Source: Aureibaculum luteum (GTDB taxonomy: Bacteria; Bacteroidota; Bacteroidia; Flavobacteriales; Flavobacteriaceae). From it: a stretch of DNA of 64,000 nt. The stretch is taken from NCBI RefSeq assembly GCF_003449015.1, contig NZ_QRGD01000003.1, forward strand, positions 310,001 to 374,000, read 5' to 3'. Positions within the stretch are counted from its first letter, which is position 1. The number at the start of each line of letters is the position of its first letter. Shown here in pieces: positions 1-8,270 of the stretch. Made by a program: the position numbers and the translations under genes. The notes below the pieces were generated by a model. It saw nothing but the letters and a program-made list of their open reading frames with translations, searched no databases and was not told where the DNA came from.

Positions 1-328
1 GCTTATCTGGTGTTAAGTTTGAAACTAAATCAGCCGTTGGAATCAATTCTTCATAGGTACCAACAGTAAATCCATTTTCAGATGCATTTTTAAAAGAAGC
101 TCTTTTTTCTTTAATTGCACCTTCTCTTAAGGCATAAGAAATATCTAAACCTGAATCACGCATGTTTAAACCCTGATTCAATCCTTGTGCACCACAACCA
201 ACAATTACAATTTTTTTACCTTTTAAAGCTTTTACGCCAACTGTAAATTCTGATTGGTCCATAAAATCACATTGACCCAATTGTTCCAATTGCAATCTTA
301 ATGGTAGTGTGTTAAAATAATTTGTCAT
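1..328 (-). CDS. ilvC: Ketol-acid reductoisomerase, N-terminal part (cut by window edge)
   Basis: Second common step of valine/isoleucine synthesis: NADPH-dependent isomerisation and reduction of acetohydroxy acids in the cytoplasm. Only the first 109 codons lie in the window. The ATG is at 328-326 and the protein begins [20 protein letters not shown]. It carries the Rossmann dinucleotide-binding motif [11 protein letters not shown] at about residues 44-54, followed by [15 protein letters not shown]. This matches the start of the long (class II, E. coli-type) enzyme closely, so the family call is secure; the catalytic knotted domain is outside the window. It is the last visible gene of the ilvD-ilvB-ilvN-ilvC order. 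It is separated from ilvN by 175 bp holding a hairpin-rich element, so it may also have its own promoter. Confidence 0.95.
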   Translation of the reverse strand, partial: MTNYFNTLPLRLQLEQLGQCDFMDQSEFTVGVKALKGKKIVIVGCGAQGLNQGLNMRDSGLDISYALREGAIKEKRASFKNASENGFTVGTYEELIPTADLVSNLTPDK

Positions 329-384
329 TTTTTGATACTTTATTATTGTTTGATTTATTTATTTTTATAATTTAATTCAATACT

Positions 385-470
385 TTGGGATATCGAGAAC
401 CTCTTCTCGATACATTTTCTTCACTACTATCACTTCGAAAAAACTTAAAGTGACGCCATGAGATACTCCC
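385..470 (-). repeat. Hairpin-bearing intergenic element, likely dispersed repeat
   Basis: The ilvN-ilvC gap holds a perfect 9-bp inverted repeat (TATCGAGAA, loop CCTC, TTCTCGATA) at 391-412. A second, looser stem (TCACTT/AAGTGA) lies at 430-453. The composition (TCGAGAA, TCACTT and GTGACG words) resembles short intergenic repeats I recall from other Flavobacteriaceae. There is only one copy in this window, so repetition itself is inference. It could act as an RNA stability or attenuation structure between ilvN and ilvC. Confidence 0.45.
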
Positions 471-503
471 CCTTAAAATCCAGAAAAGGGACTATCATTA
501 CTA

Positions 504-1025
504 TTAACTATATTCTTTTAATAATTCCGAAATAGCCATTTTAGGTCTTGAAATTGAAATACGTCCAGAACGTACAAATTGTAGCAAACCATAAGGCTTC
601 AATTTATCATGCATATTGTCTATCTCATCTTTTAAACCAGAAGCCTCAATCACAAAATAATGAGGTGTAATTGCAATGATATTTGCCCTTCTAAATTTTA
701 GTTTATTCTGAATCTCCTCATCATAAAGGTGCTTTGAAGAAATTTTAAACAATGCTGTTTCCTGGTATATAATTTCATCTTCAGTATGTGAATAAGCTCT
801 TATGACTTCAATCTGTTTTTCTAATTGACCAATCAATTTATCAGATTGTGATTTTGTGATATTTACCACAAAAATAAATCTGTGTACATCGTCAATTTCC
901 GACTTAGAAACAGTCATACTTTCAATGTTGAAATGACGCTTTAAAAATATTGCCGAAAGGCGATTTAATATACCTATATTATTTTCAGTATAAACCGAAA
1001 ATGTAAATTTTTGAATATCTTCCAT
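504..1025 (-). CDS. ilvN: Acetolactate synthase small (regulatory) subunit
   Basis: Regulatory partner of the acetolactate synthase large subunit; in this family it stimulates activity and mediates feedback inhibition by valine. The 173-residue protein opens with an ACT domain (about residues 6-80) containing VYTENNIGILNRLSAIFLKR and NIESMTVSKSE, the ligand-binding glycine/leucine region of IlvN/IlvH. The C-terminal half is the usual small-subunit domain (FKISSKHLYD... to LLQFVRSGRISISRPK). Length is typical of the long IlvH-like form. It starts 12 bp after the ilvB stop, so the two are almost certainly cotranscribed and probably translationally coupled. The call is secure; ilvN and ilvH cannot be separated from sequence alone. 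Confidence 0.95.
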   Translation of the reverse strand: MEDIQKFTFSVYTENNIGILNRLSAIFLKRHFNIESMTVSKSEIDDVHRFIFVVNITKSQSDKLIGQLEKQIEVIRAYSHTEDEIIYQETALFKISSKHLYDEEIQNKLKFRRANIIAITPHYFVIEASGLKDEIDNMHDKLKPYGLLQFVRSGRISISRPKMAISELLKEYS

Positions 1026-1037
1026 GTAATTATATAA

Positions 1038-2777
1038 TTAACTTAATCTAACATCTGAAACACTTGCCCCTGAAGGAATCATCGGAAACACATTCCCTTC
1101 TTTTTCTACACATACTTCTAAAAAGAAAGCATCTTTTGAGTCCATCATTCTTTGAACTGCACTCGCTAAATTTTCTCTTTTTGATACTTGCTCTGCTTCA
1201 ATATGATACCCTTTTGCAATGGTTACAAAATCAGGGTTTACCATTTCCGTTGAGGCATATCTTTTATCAAAAAATAATTGTTGCCATTGACGTACCATCC
1301 CTAAAAACTCGTTGTTTAATACTACAATTTTTACAGGCACTTTTGTTTGATAAATAGTACCTAACTCTTGTATTGTCATTTGGTAACTTCCATCTCCAAT
1401 GATGGCAACCACATCTCTATCAGGTTGTCCCATTTTAGCTCCAATGGCAGCAGGTAGAGCAAAGCCCATTGTACCTAATCCACCAGAAGTTACATTACTT
1501 TTAGACTTATTAAATTTGGCATACCTACAGGTTATCATTTGGTGTTGACCAACATCAGATACAATAATAGCATCTCCTTTTGAGGCCTCATTAATATGTT
1601 TGATAACTTCACCCATGGTTAAACCTTCCTTTTCAGGATATAAATCATCTTTAATGACTTTATCATATTCAATATCCATATAATCTTTAAATTCTTGCAT
1701 CCAACTTGAATGAGAATTCTTATTGATTTTTGGTAAAATTCTAGCTAAAGTCTCCTTAACATCTCCTAATACCGCAACATCTGTTTTCACATTCTTATCA
1801 ATTTCGGCAGGGTCTATTTCAAAATGAACAATTTTTGCTTGTTTAGCATAGAAATCTAAATTTCCAGTAACACGATCGTCAAAACGCATACCAACTGCTA
1901 TAAGAGCATCGCACTCATTTGTTAACTTGTTTGGTCCGTAATTACCATGCATACCTACCATACCAACATTTAAAGGATGGTCTGTTGGTAATGCTGACAA
2001 ACCTAAAATAGTCCAAGCCGAAGGAATTCCTGCTTTTTCAATTAAAGCTTTAAATTCTTCTTCTGCCTTACCTAAAATAACACCTTGACCGAAAACGATC
2101 ATTGGTTTTTTAGCTTCATTTATTATTTCCGCTGCAGCATTAATAGCATGTTCATTTACATCTGGTATTGCCTTATAACTGCGTACAGAAGTACATTTTT
2201 TATATTCGAAATCAAATTTCTCAAACTGAGCATTTTTCGTAATATCTATCAATACAGGACCAGGTCTTCCAGAACGAGCAATATAAAATGCCTTCGCCAT
2301 AATTTCTGGAATTTCAGAAGCATCAGTAATTTGATAACTCCACTTGGTAACTGGCATTGATATGCCGATAATATCAGTTTCTTGAAATGCATCAGAACCC
2401 AACAATTGTTTTGCTACTTGACCTGTAATACAGACCATTGGTGTAGAATCTATTTGAGCATCTGCAATACCCGTAACCAAATTGGTTGCTCCTGGACCTG
2501 AAGTTGCAATGGCAACACCTACTTTACCCGTAACCCTTGCGTAACCCTGAGCAGCATGTGTAGCACCTTGCTCGTGACGTGTTAATACGTGATGCAACTT
2601 ATCTTGGTACTTATAAAGCTCATCATAAACAGGCATAATTGCTCCACCTGGATAGCCATAAATTAAATCAATACCTTCTTCTAACAAACATTTGATAACG
2701 GCTTCTGCACCCGAAATATTTACCATTTTAGAAGTTTTTGTTGTTGTTGTTTTAACAGTTTGTGTTTCTGTACTCAT
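1038..2777 (-). CDS. ilvB: Acetolactate synthase large (catalytic) subunit
   Basis: Thiamine-diphosphate enzyme that condenses two pyruvates, or pyruvate with 2-oxobutyrate, to open the valine/leucine and isoleucine pathways. The 579-residue chain shows the three expected domains. The N-terminal PYR domain has GYPGGAIMPVYDEL and the catalytic glutamate in RHEQGA (E69). A central FAD-binding region has GMVGMHGNYGPNK. The C-terminal PP domain has the metal/ThDP motif GDGSYQMTIQEL at about 461, ending in VLNN. The first 19 residues are a threonine/lysine-rich tail not needed for the fold; the ATG at 2777 is kept because it is the first in frame and sits 10 bp from the ilvD stop. It belongs to the ilv operon. 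Confidence 0.96.
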   Translation of the reverse strand: MSTETQTVKTTTTKTSKMVNISGAEAVIKCLLEEGIDLIYGYPGGAIMPVYDELYKYQDKLHHVLTRHEQGATHAAQGYARVTGKVGVAIATSGPGATNLVTGIADAQIDSTPMVCITGQVAKQLLGSDAFQETDIIGISMPVTKWSYQITDASEIPEIMAKAFYIARSGRPGPVLIDITKNAQFEKFDFEYKKCTSVRSYKAIPDVNEHAINAAAEIINEAKKPMIVFGQGVILGKAEEEFKALIEKAGIPSAWTILGLSALPTDHPLNVGMVGMHGNYGPNKLTNECDALIAVGMRFDDRVTGNLDFYAKQAKIVHFEIDPAEIDKNVKTDVAVLGDVKETLARILPKINKNSHSSWMQEFKDYMDIEYDKVIKDDLYPEKEGLTMGEVIKHINEASKGDAIIVSDVGQHQMITCRYAKFNKSKSNVTSGGLGTMGFALPAAIGAKMGQPDRDVVAIIGDGSYQMTIQELGTIYQTKVPVKIVVLNNEFLGMVRQWQQLFFDKRYASTEMVNPDFVTIAKGYHIEAEQVSKRENLASAVQRMMDSKDAFFLEVCVEKEGNVFPMIPSGASVSDVRLS

Positions 2778-2787
2778 AATTTATATA

Positions 2788-4461
2788 TTAGAACTCGTCT
2801 GTTACACATCCTTTTGATGCTGACGAAACCGTTTTTGCATATTTGTATAATACTCCTTTATTAAATTTTAAATCTGGTTGTTTCCAATTGGCTTTTCGTC
2901 GCTTCAACTCTTCATCAGATACTGTTACAGTAATACTATTTGTTTCTGCGTCAATAATAATTTCATCACCATTTTCAACCAAGGCAATTGTGCCTCCTTC
3001 TTGAGCTTCTGGTGTAATGTGTCCTACCACAAAACCGTGTGTACCACCTGAAAATCTACCATCTGTAATCAATGCCACATCTTTACCTAAACCAACACCC
3101 ATAATGGCTGCTGTTGGCTTCAACATTTCTGGCATTCCTGGACCACCTTTTGGACCTTCATAACGGATGACGATTACATCTCCTTTTTTAACGATACCAT
3201 CTCTAATACCGTCATTGGCTTCAAATTCACTATCAAACACTCGTGCTGTACCTTGAAAACGTAAGCCTTCTTTTCCTGTTATTTTTGCCACACACCCTTC
3301 TTCTGCCAAATTACCAAACATAATACGTAAATGTCCTGTAGCTTTTATTGGATTTTCCAACGATTTAATAACATCTTGACCTTCTAATAAGTCATCAACA
3401 TCCATTAAATTCTCGGCTAATGTTTTTCCAGTTACGGTTAAACAATCACCATGTAATAAGCCATTCACCAAAAGATATTTTAATACTGCAGGAATACCTC
3501 CTACACGATGTACATCTTCCATTAAATATTGACCACTTGGTTTTAAATCTGCCAAAAATGGTGTTTCATCACTAATTCTTTGGAAATCCGCTAAGGTAAA
3601 CTCAATATCTGCTGCTCTAGCTATTGCTAAAAAGTGCAATACTGCATTAGTGGAACCACCTAAAATAGTTACTAAACGCACCGCATTTTCTAAAGACTTG
3701 CGTGTTACAATATCTGAAGGTTTAATATCTTTCTCTAATAAGAGACGCATGGCACTACCTGCTGCAATACTTTCTGCTTCTTTTTCTGCACTAATAGCCG
3801 GATTTGAAGAATTATATGGCAAAGCCATACCTAACGCTTCAATAGCCGAAGCCATAGTATTTGCTGTATACATTCCTCCACAAGCACCAGCTCCTGGAAT
3901 TGCTTTATGAATAATTGCTTGATATTCTTCCTCCCCCATGGTACCTGCAACTTTTTCGCCCCAAGCTTCAAATGCAGAAACAACATCTAATTTTCTATCG
4001 TTATGACAACCTGATGCAATTGTACCTCCATACACTAAAATAGATGGACGATTTAAACGCAACATTGCTATTAAGGCTCCAGGCATATTTTTATCACAAC
4101 CAACAACCGTAACCATTCCGTCATATGCCATAGCTTGTACTACTGTTTCCATAGAATCAGCAATAACATCACGAGAAGGCAATGAAAAACGCATACCAGG
4201 TGTTCCCATAGATATACCATCACTTACACCAATCGTATTAAAAATTAAACCAACAATATCTGCTTCTTTTGTACCCTGTTTGACGAGCTTGGCCAAATCA
4301 TTTAAATGCATGTTACAAGGGTTCCCCTCATAACCTGTACTAGCGATACCTACCAGAGCTTTATTAAAATCTTCATCACTTAATCCCACAGCATGTAACA
4401 TGGCCTGTGCAGCTGGTTGGGTATCATCTTGAGTTACGACTCTACTGTATTTATTTATCAT
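2788..4461 (-). CDS. ilvD: Dihydroxy-acid dehydratase
   Basis: Dehydrates dihydroxy acids to the 2-keto acid precursors of valine and isoleucine using an Fe-S cluster. The 557-residue protein has the three cluster cysteines of the IlvD/Edd family: C49 in [11 protein letters not shown]122 in [11 protein letters not shown] (with the lysine, K124, that is carbamylated and binds Mg in characterised members) and C194 in [12 protein letters not shown]. The C-terminal motif [19 protein letters not shown] is also present. Length is normal. It is the first gene of the operon; upstream lies a 355-bp gap with a terminator for the preceding acylase gene and a possible promoter. I saw no T-box or leader peptide rich in Ile/Val/Leu codons ahead of it. 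Confidence 0.96.
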   Translation of the reverse strand: MINKYSRVVTQDDTQPAAQAMLHAVGLSDEDFNKALVGIASTGYEGNPCNMHLNDLAKLVKQGTKEADIVGLIFNTIGVSDGISMGTPGMRFSLPSRDVIADSMETVVQAMAYDGMVTVVGCDKNMPGALIAMLRLNRPSILVYGGTIASGCHNDRKLDVVSAFEAWGEKVAGTMGEEEYQAIIHKAIPGAGACGGMYTANTMASAIEALGMALPYNSSNPAISAEKEAESIAAGSAMRLLLEKDIKPSDIVTRKSLENAVRLVTILGGSTNAVLHFLAIARAADIEFTLADFQRISDETPFLADLKPSGQYLMEDVHRVGGIPAVLKYLLVNGLLHGDCLTVTGKTLAENLMDVDDLLEGQDVIKSLENPIKATGHLRIMFGNLAEEGCVAKITGKEGLRFQGTARVFDSEFEANDGIRDGIVKKGDVIVIRYEGPKGGPGMPEMLKPTAAIMGVGLGKDVALITDGRFSGGTHGFVVGHITPEAQEGGTIALVENGDEIIIDAETNSITVTVSDEELKRRKANWKQPDLKFNKGVLYKYAKTVSSASKGCVTDEF

Positions 4462-4510
4462 AAAATGTTATTATCGATTTGGGTACTACTGAAATTTTAC
4501 TATGCACCTA

Positions 4511-4518
4511 CGAAAGTA
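4511..4518 (-). promoter_or_regulatory. Possible -7 element for the ilv operon
   Basis: On the minus strand the octamer TACTTTCG differs at one position from the Bacteroidota -7 consensus TAnnTTTG. A start site would fall near 4505, giving a leader of about 44 nt before ilvD. No convincing -33 TTTG is visible, so this is a weak call. Confidence 0.35.
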
Positions 4519-4638
4519 GTTTTTACATGATTTATTTAGATGTCTTATCTTAATACTACATTAAATTCAATTGACTATTTCTTACATTATTAATTGATTG
4601 TCAGTATTTTAATTACTAAAATAAATTATATTCAATTC

Positions 4639-4669
4639 AAAAAAAAACCTTCCTAAAATTAGGAAGGTT
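4639..4669 (-). terminator. Intrinsic terminator after the acylase gene
   Basis: Inverted repeat AACCTTCCTAA/TTAGGAAGGTT at 4646-4669. On the minus strand it is followed by an uninterrupted run of T. It lies about 150 bp downstream of the acylase stop and would separate that gene from the ilv operon. Confidence 0.8.
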
Positions 4670-4816
4670 ATTATATTTTAAAATAATAAGACATTCCCAA
4701 TTACTGCCATTGAATAATCACGACATTAAGAATAGTATTATTGATTAAATTTCTTGTTTTCATTTCTACACAAATGTTACTAAATAATTTTAAAATTCCT
4801 AATTATTGAATTATAA

Positions 4817-7198
4817 TTAATTGGTTGGTTTAAACTCCAACTTCCGCTTAATTCCTTTAATCACCTTTTCATTCATAAGCATCGGCACAAACTCGCCTTT
4901 ATTATACTTTTTAGCTTGGTCTTTATAGTGTTTACTAAGTACATTACCCGATTGCCCTGTAGGTAAAATACTCATGCTATTCTCTATATCAGAAAAGTCA
5001 ATGACCCTTCGTGTTGATGGGCCAAATGTGACTTGATAATACCCTGTACTATCAAGCTTATACCCCAAATTATTTATTACTTCTGAACCTCCATTAATTT
5101 CAAAAGGCCCAACATTAAAATATTTTCTTAAAACCGCGACTTCTCCCATGGGATGTTTGTGTTCTACAGTGTGCACTTTATTCCACGTCCATTGATCAAT
5201 CGAGTTACCTAATTGATTTTCTAAAAAAGTAACCGCATCTTTTATTGATTTTGTTATAATAGCATGTTTGCTTTCCACCTCGCCTTTCGTAGAAATATCA
5301 TCCCACCAAATGGAATTGTCTTTTGCCATTTGAAATGCATTCATTCTCTTTTGTAAACGGGTATTTATAAACTGATTAAAACTTGACCCCATTTCGTCCC
5401 TAAAAGTATTGACTAAAAAGGCATACATAAAGCGATTGTAGATTGTCGGAGCAGTACTTTCTAACTTATAATTACCATCCCAATTTTGTAAAATTTGAAT
5501 GGCTTTTTTTTCATTATCATTAAAATCATCTGCTTTTATACTTGATAATACATTTTCCACTATTGACGGTGTTACAGCACTCGTAACATCATTAATCATA
5601 ATCATTACATCTTCTTTGGTGAAATCGCTTTTTGCTTCTAACAATTGTACAATTCGTTTCGCTCTATCTTCTGGTAAATAATAGCCAGGATACAACCTAT
5701 CATCAATAGAATCGGGTTGATTATTGGCGGAATACACATAGTTGCTTTTCGGATTTATAGCTTGAGGGTTCTGAGAAAAGTCTAAATATTTAACTTTTTC
5801 ATTTGTTCCACTAGATCCGTTTAATATGACTTTTGGATTTACACTATCATTCAATTTATATAATTTTGCTGCTGCAAACCACGCAATATTATCATCAGCA
5901 TCACCATACATAATATTTAAACCTGGAGCGTGAATTAATGCCGCGGCCTCTTTAAAATTGTAAAGTGAAATTGAATGAGACATACCATAGCAAGCATCTA
6001 AAAGCTTATTATTTAATTTGGTATATATCCAATCCATAGCTATTGGTCGCTCATCTGTAATGTGCTCAATAATACCATTCATTAATGGACCGTGCTTACT
6101 TACTTTTATTTTATACTTAACAGATTCAGCATCTTTAACTTTTATTTCTTTGTCAATTACTTGATAAGTTTCAAATCCATCAGGAGTTTTATATTCATTT
6201 TCATTTTGAGGATTATTTTCTTCGAAATAGAAATCAACATCATCGTTTTCAAACATGGTAATACCATAGCCATACGTTCTATTATGACCAAGTAATGGAA
6301 ATGGTGTTAGGGCTAAATTATAACCATATAACTCATAATCTGGTGTTTTTATATGCGATTCGTACCAAACCGAAGGTTGACTAAAACCAATATGTGGATC
6401 ATTTGCCAAAATAACTTTTCCACTTTTTGTTTTATCAGCTCCAATTACCCAACTATTACTTCCGATAAAGGGTGAGATGGGTAAATTTTCATAGATATCA
6501 TTTACCGCATTGGCCAATCCTTTTTCTAAGATAGGATTTACTTCATTTTTAATAAGTGTTGAATTTTCGGTAATAGGTATATTCAGTTCTTTTAAATAAT
6601 CTGCACCTAATTTTTCCTTTATTTCCGTTAATAAGGGGTCTGTTTTGTGAGCAATTGCAAAACTAAAGGCCATATAACCAAACACATTATAAACGTCCTT
6701 TAAAGTGTATTCTTCTTTGTCTAAACCAACTAAATAAAACTCTATCGGTTTTGGTCCGTTCTTTATAAACTGATTTATACCATCTATATAAGCCATGGTC
6801 TGTTTATAGGCTTCTGAGTCTTTGTTTAAGTTGGCAATGGTTTTTGCCGATGCTTCTTCAATACCTAATCCTGAAAAAAACTTGTCAGTTCTGACTAATT
6901 TTTCTCCAAACAATTCTGAAAGTCGTCCTGCGGCTAATCTCCTAATGACTTCCATTTGCCATAATCTATCTTGGGCATGCACATAGCCTAACGCTCTTCG
7001 GGCATCTAACTCATTTTGAGCGTAAATATGCGGCACTCCATAATCGTCATAATAAACTTCTACTTTATCAGATAATGAGCTTAAGTTTAATTCTCCATCA
7101 TAAGTAGGTTTTAAGTGTTGTACAAAAAAGAAAAGAGCAATCCCTAGTAGAACAATAAGTAATACTAAATATTTAAGTAGTTTTTTGAAGATCCGCAT
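4817..7198 (-). CDS. Penicillin acylase family protein (Ntn-hydrolase), membrane-anchored or exported
   Basis: Member of the penicillin amidase (S45) family, which hydrolyses amide bonds of beta-lactams, N-acyl homoserine lactones or other acylated amines after self-cleavage into two chains. The 793-residue precursor starts with a hydrophobic segment (about residues 8-26) that acts as a signal anchor or uncleaved export signal. Family motifs follow: DDYGVPHIYA (51-60), AQDRLWQMEVIRRLAAGRLSELFG in the alpha chain, then GSNSW at 246-250, where S247 is the expected nucleophile freed by cleavage after G246. The beta-chain segment LANDPHIGFSQPSVWYE is intact. The natural substrate cannot be told from sequence; quorum-signal or acyl-amino-acid cleavage are possibilities. 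Its promoter carries an operator-like palindrome, and a decayed copy of its 5' end lies about 1 kb away at 8138-8252. Confidence 0.9.
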   Translation of the reverse strand: MRIFKKLLKYLVLLIVLLGIALFFFVQHLKPTYDGELNLSSLSDKVEVYYDDYGVPHIYAQNELDARRALGYVHAQDRLWQMEVIRRLAAGRLSELFGEKLVRTDKFFSGLGIEEASAKTIANLNKDSEAYKQTMAYIDGINQFIKNGPKPIEFYLVGLDKEEYTLKDVYNVFGYMAFSFAIAHKTDPLLTEIKEKLGADYLKELNIPITENSTLIKNEVNPILEKGLANAVNDIYENLPISPFIGSNSWVIGADKTKSGKVILANDPHIGFSQPSVWYESHIKTPDYELYGYNLALTPFPLLGHNRTYGYGITMFENDDVDFYFEENNPQNENEYKTPDGFETYQVIDKEIKVKDAESVKYKIKVSKHGPLMNGIIEHITDERPIAMDWIYTKLNNKLLDACYGMSHSISLYNFKEAAALIHAPGLNIMYGDADDNIAWFAAAKLYKLNDSVNPKVILNGSSGTNEKVKYLDFSQNPQAINPKSNYVYSANNQPDSIDDRLYPGYYLPEDRAKRIVQLLEAKSDFTKEDVMIMINDVTSAVTPSIVENVLSSIKADDFNDNEKKAIQILQNWDGNYKLESTAPTIYNRFMYAFLVNTFRDEMGSSFNQFINTRLQKRMNAFQMAKDNSIWWDDISTKGEVESKHAIITKSIKDAVTFLENQLGNSIDQWTWNKVHTVEHKHPMGEVAVLRKYFNVGPFEINGGSEVINNLGYKLDSTGYYQVTFGPSTRRVIDFSDIENSMSILPTGQSGNVLSKHYKDQAKKYNKGEFVPMLMNEKVIKGIKRKLEFKPTN

Positions 7199-7216
7199 AG
7201 GTTAAGATTGTTTTCT

Positions 7217-7246
7217 CAAAGATAGCCAAATTAGTGTTTATTTGGC
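7217..7246 (-). promoter_or_regulatory. Acylase promoter with overlapping palindrome
   Basis: On the minus strand, TATCTTTG (7224-7217) is a perfect TAnnTTTG -7 element, about 20 bp from the acylase ATG. Immediately upstream lies GCCAAAT-N8-ATTTGGC (7225-7246), a perfect 7-bp inverted repeat. It occupies the spacer where RNA polymerase would sit, the usual place for a repressor operator. The binding protein is unknown. Confidence 0.55.
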
Positions 7247-7359
7247 TCCTCATAAAATATGATATTCTTTAAATTTAATTTTTAATTATCTATATTGTAG
7301 GTTTATAAAAGCAAATGAACATCCGTAAGTATTTTTTTTATTTCAAAAATTAAGAATTA

Positions 7360-8052
7360 ATGAAACTAAAAATCAACCCAATCAAAACCTTTAAATTATT
7401 AATACTATGTATTCTTATTTTTGTTACCGCTAACTGTATAGTAATTATAGCGAAAATAAATTTTGAATATTACAACAAATTTATTTATGAGATTTTAAAT
7501 TTAGATCAAGAAACCAATTTACCAACTTACTTCTCCACATTAATATTATTTTTTAGTGCTTTTTTACTTGCATTAATTTCTTTTATCCATAAAAAAAAGA
7601 ATAACAAGTATATGTTATGGATGATTTTGTCAATTTGTTTTTTGTTTTTGTCTGTAGATGAATTTACATCTATCCATGAGCGGATTGGAGATTTTCTAGA
7701 AAATGAGTTTAAATTTATAGGAGCACTTTACTTTGCATGGGTAATTCCATATGGAATATTTGCAGTCGTTTTTGCTTTTATCTATTTTAAATACTTTCTA
7801 CTTAAGTTACCAATAAAAATAAGAAATCTATTTATAATATCAGGTTTTATATATGTTTTTGGAGCTATTGGTTTTGAAATGCTCGGATCAATGGTTGTAT
7901 CAGATATTCAAAATCCAACCGAAACTATGATTTCCACATTATACACTATTGAGGAAACACTAGAAATGCTTGGAATAGCATTCTTTATATATACCTTATT
8001 AATCTATTTACAGGAAGAATTAAATTTCACTACCAACTTTAAATCTAATTAA
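7360..8052 (+). CDS. Unrecognised multi-pass membrane protein
   Basis: I do not recognise a family for this 230-residue protein. It has about six hydrophobic segments: residues 12-31, 58-76, 83-100, 123-145, 155-178 and a C-terminal one near 200-220. Short charged loops separate them, including the acidic stretch VDEFTSIHERIGDFLENEFKF between the third and fourth segments. That stretch (D/E/H-rich, flanked by membrane helices) could be a metal or cofactor site, but this is speculation. The gene stands alone, divergent from the acylase gene and convergent with the DUF3857 gene, and is flanked by two same-orientation copies of the acylase 5' region. That arrangement suggests it arrived or was rearranged as a unit. 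The ATG at 7360 gives a plausible cytoplasmic N-terminus. Confidence 0.7.
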   Translation: MKLKINPIKTFKLLILCILIFVTANCIVIIAKINFEYYNKFIYEILNLDQETNLPTYFSTLILFFSAFLLALISFIHKKKNNKYMLWMILSICFLFLSVDEFTSIHERIGDFLENEFKFIGALYFAWVIPYGIFAVVFAFIYFKYFLLKLPIKIRNLFIISGFIYVFGAIGFEMLGSMVVSDIQNPTETMISTLYTIEETLEMLGIAFFIYTLLIYLQEELNFTTNFKSN

Positions 8053-8137
8053 TTGTTTTCTCACATCATAAGGGTTCAATCATTGATGATAACATGTTAT
8101 GACTACAACTTTATTTGATAATAAGATTAGGCATAAT

Positions 8138-8252
8138 TCTAAGTTTTGAACAAAAAAGAAAACAGTAATCCCTATTAAAAAAAAGTGATACTAAATATTC
8201 AAGTAGTTTTTTGACCTTTGGAATAGGTTAAGATTGTTTTCTCAAATATAGG
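8138..8252 (-). pseudogene. Relic of a duplicated acylase gene 5' end
   Basis: About 115 bp on the minus strand align along their length with the promoter and first codons of the acylase gene (7106-7226), in the same orientation. Shared words include GGTTAAGATTGTTTTCTCAA, AAGTAGTTTTTTGA and AATCCCTA, with small gaps and substitutions elsewhere. The ATG has been lost, but a perfect -7 octamer (TATATTTG, 8250-8243) remains. Nothing of the acylase body follows. I read it as the remains of a second acylase copy that was deleted or replaced. Around it, 8053-8270 holds nothing else coding. Confidence 0.75.
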
Positions 8253-8270
8253 AAAAACCTTGCCGTCTTA

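Larger units (their letters stand above)
4462..4816. other. Intergenic region between ilvD and the acylase gene
   Basis: This 355-bp AT-rich gap has no credible ORF. From right to left (the direction of transcription) it contains a hairpin terminator (4639-4669) for the acylase gene and then a leader of about 170 bp before ilvD that includes the weak promoter-like box at 4511-4518. No branched-chain leader peptide or riboswitch could be recognised. Confidence 0.6.

Noticed and set aside
4462-4640. Possible attenuator or T-box ahead of ilvD
   Set aside because: No leader peptide rich in Ile, Val or Leu codons, no T-box motif and no terminator/antiterminator pair; the only strong hairpin belongs to the upstream acylase gene.
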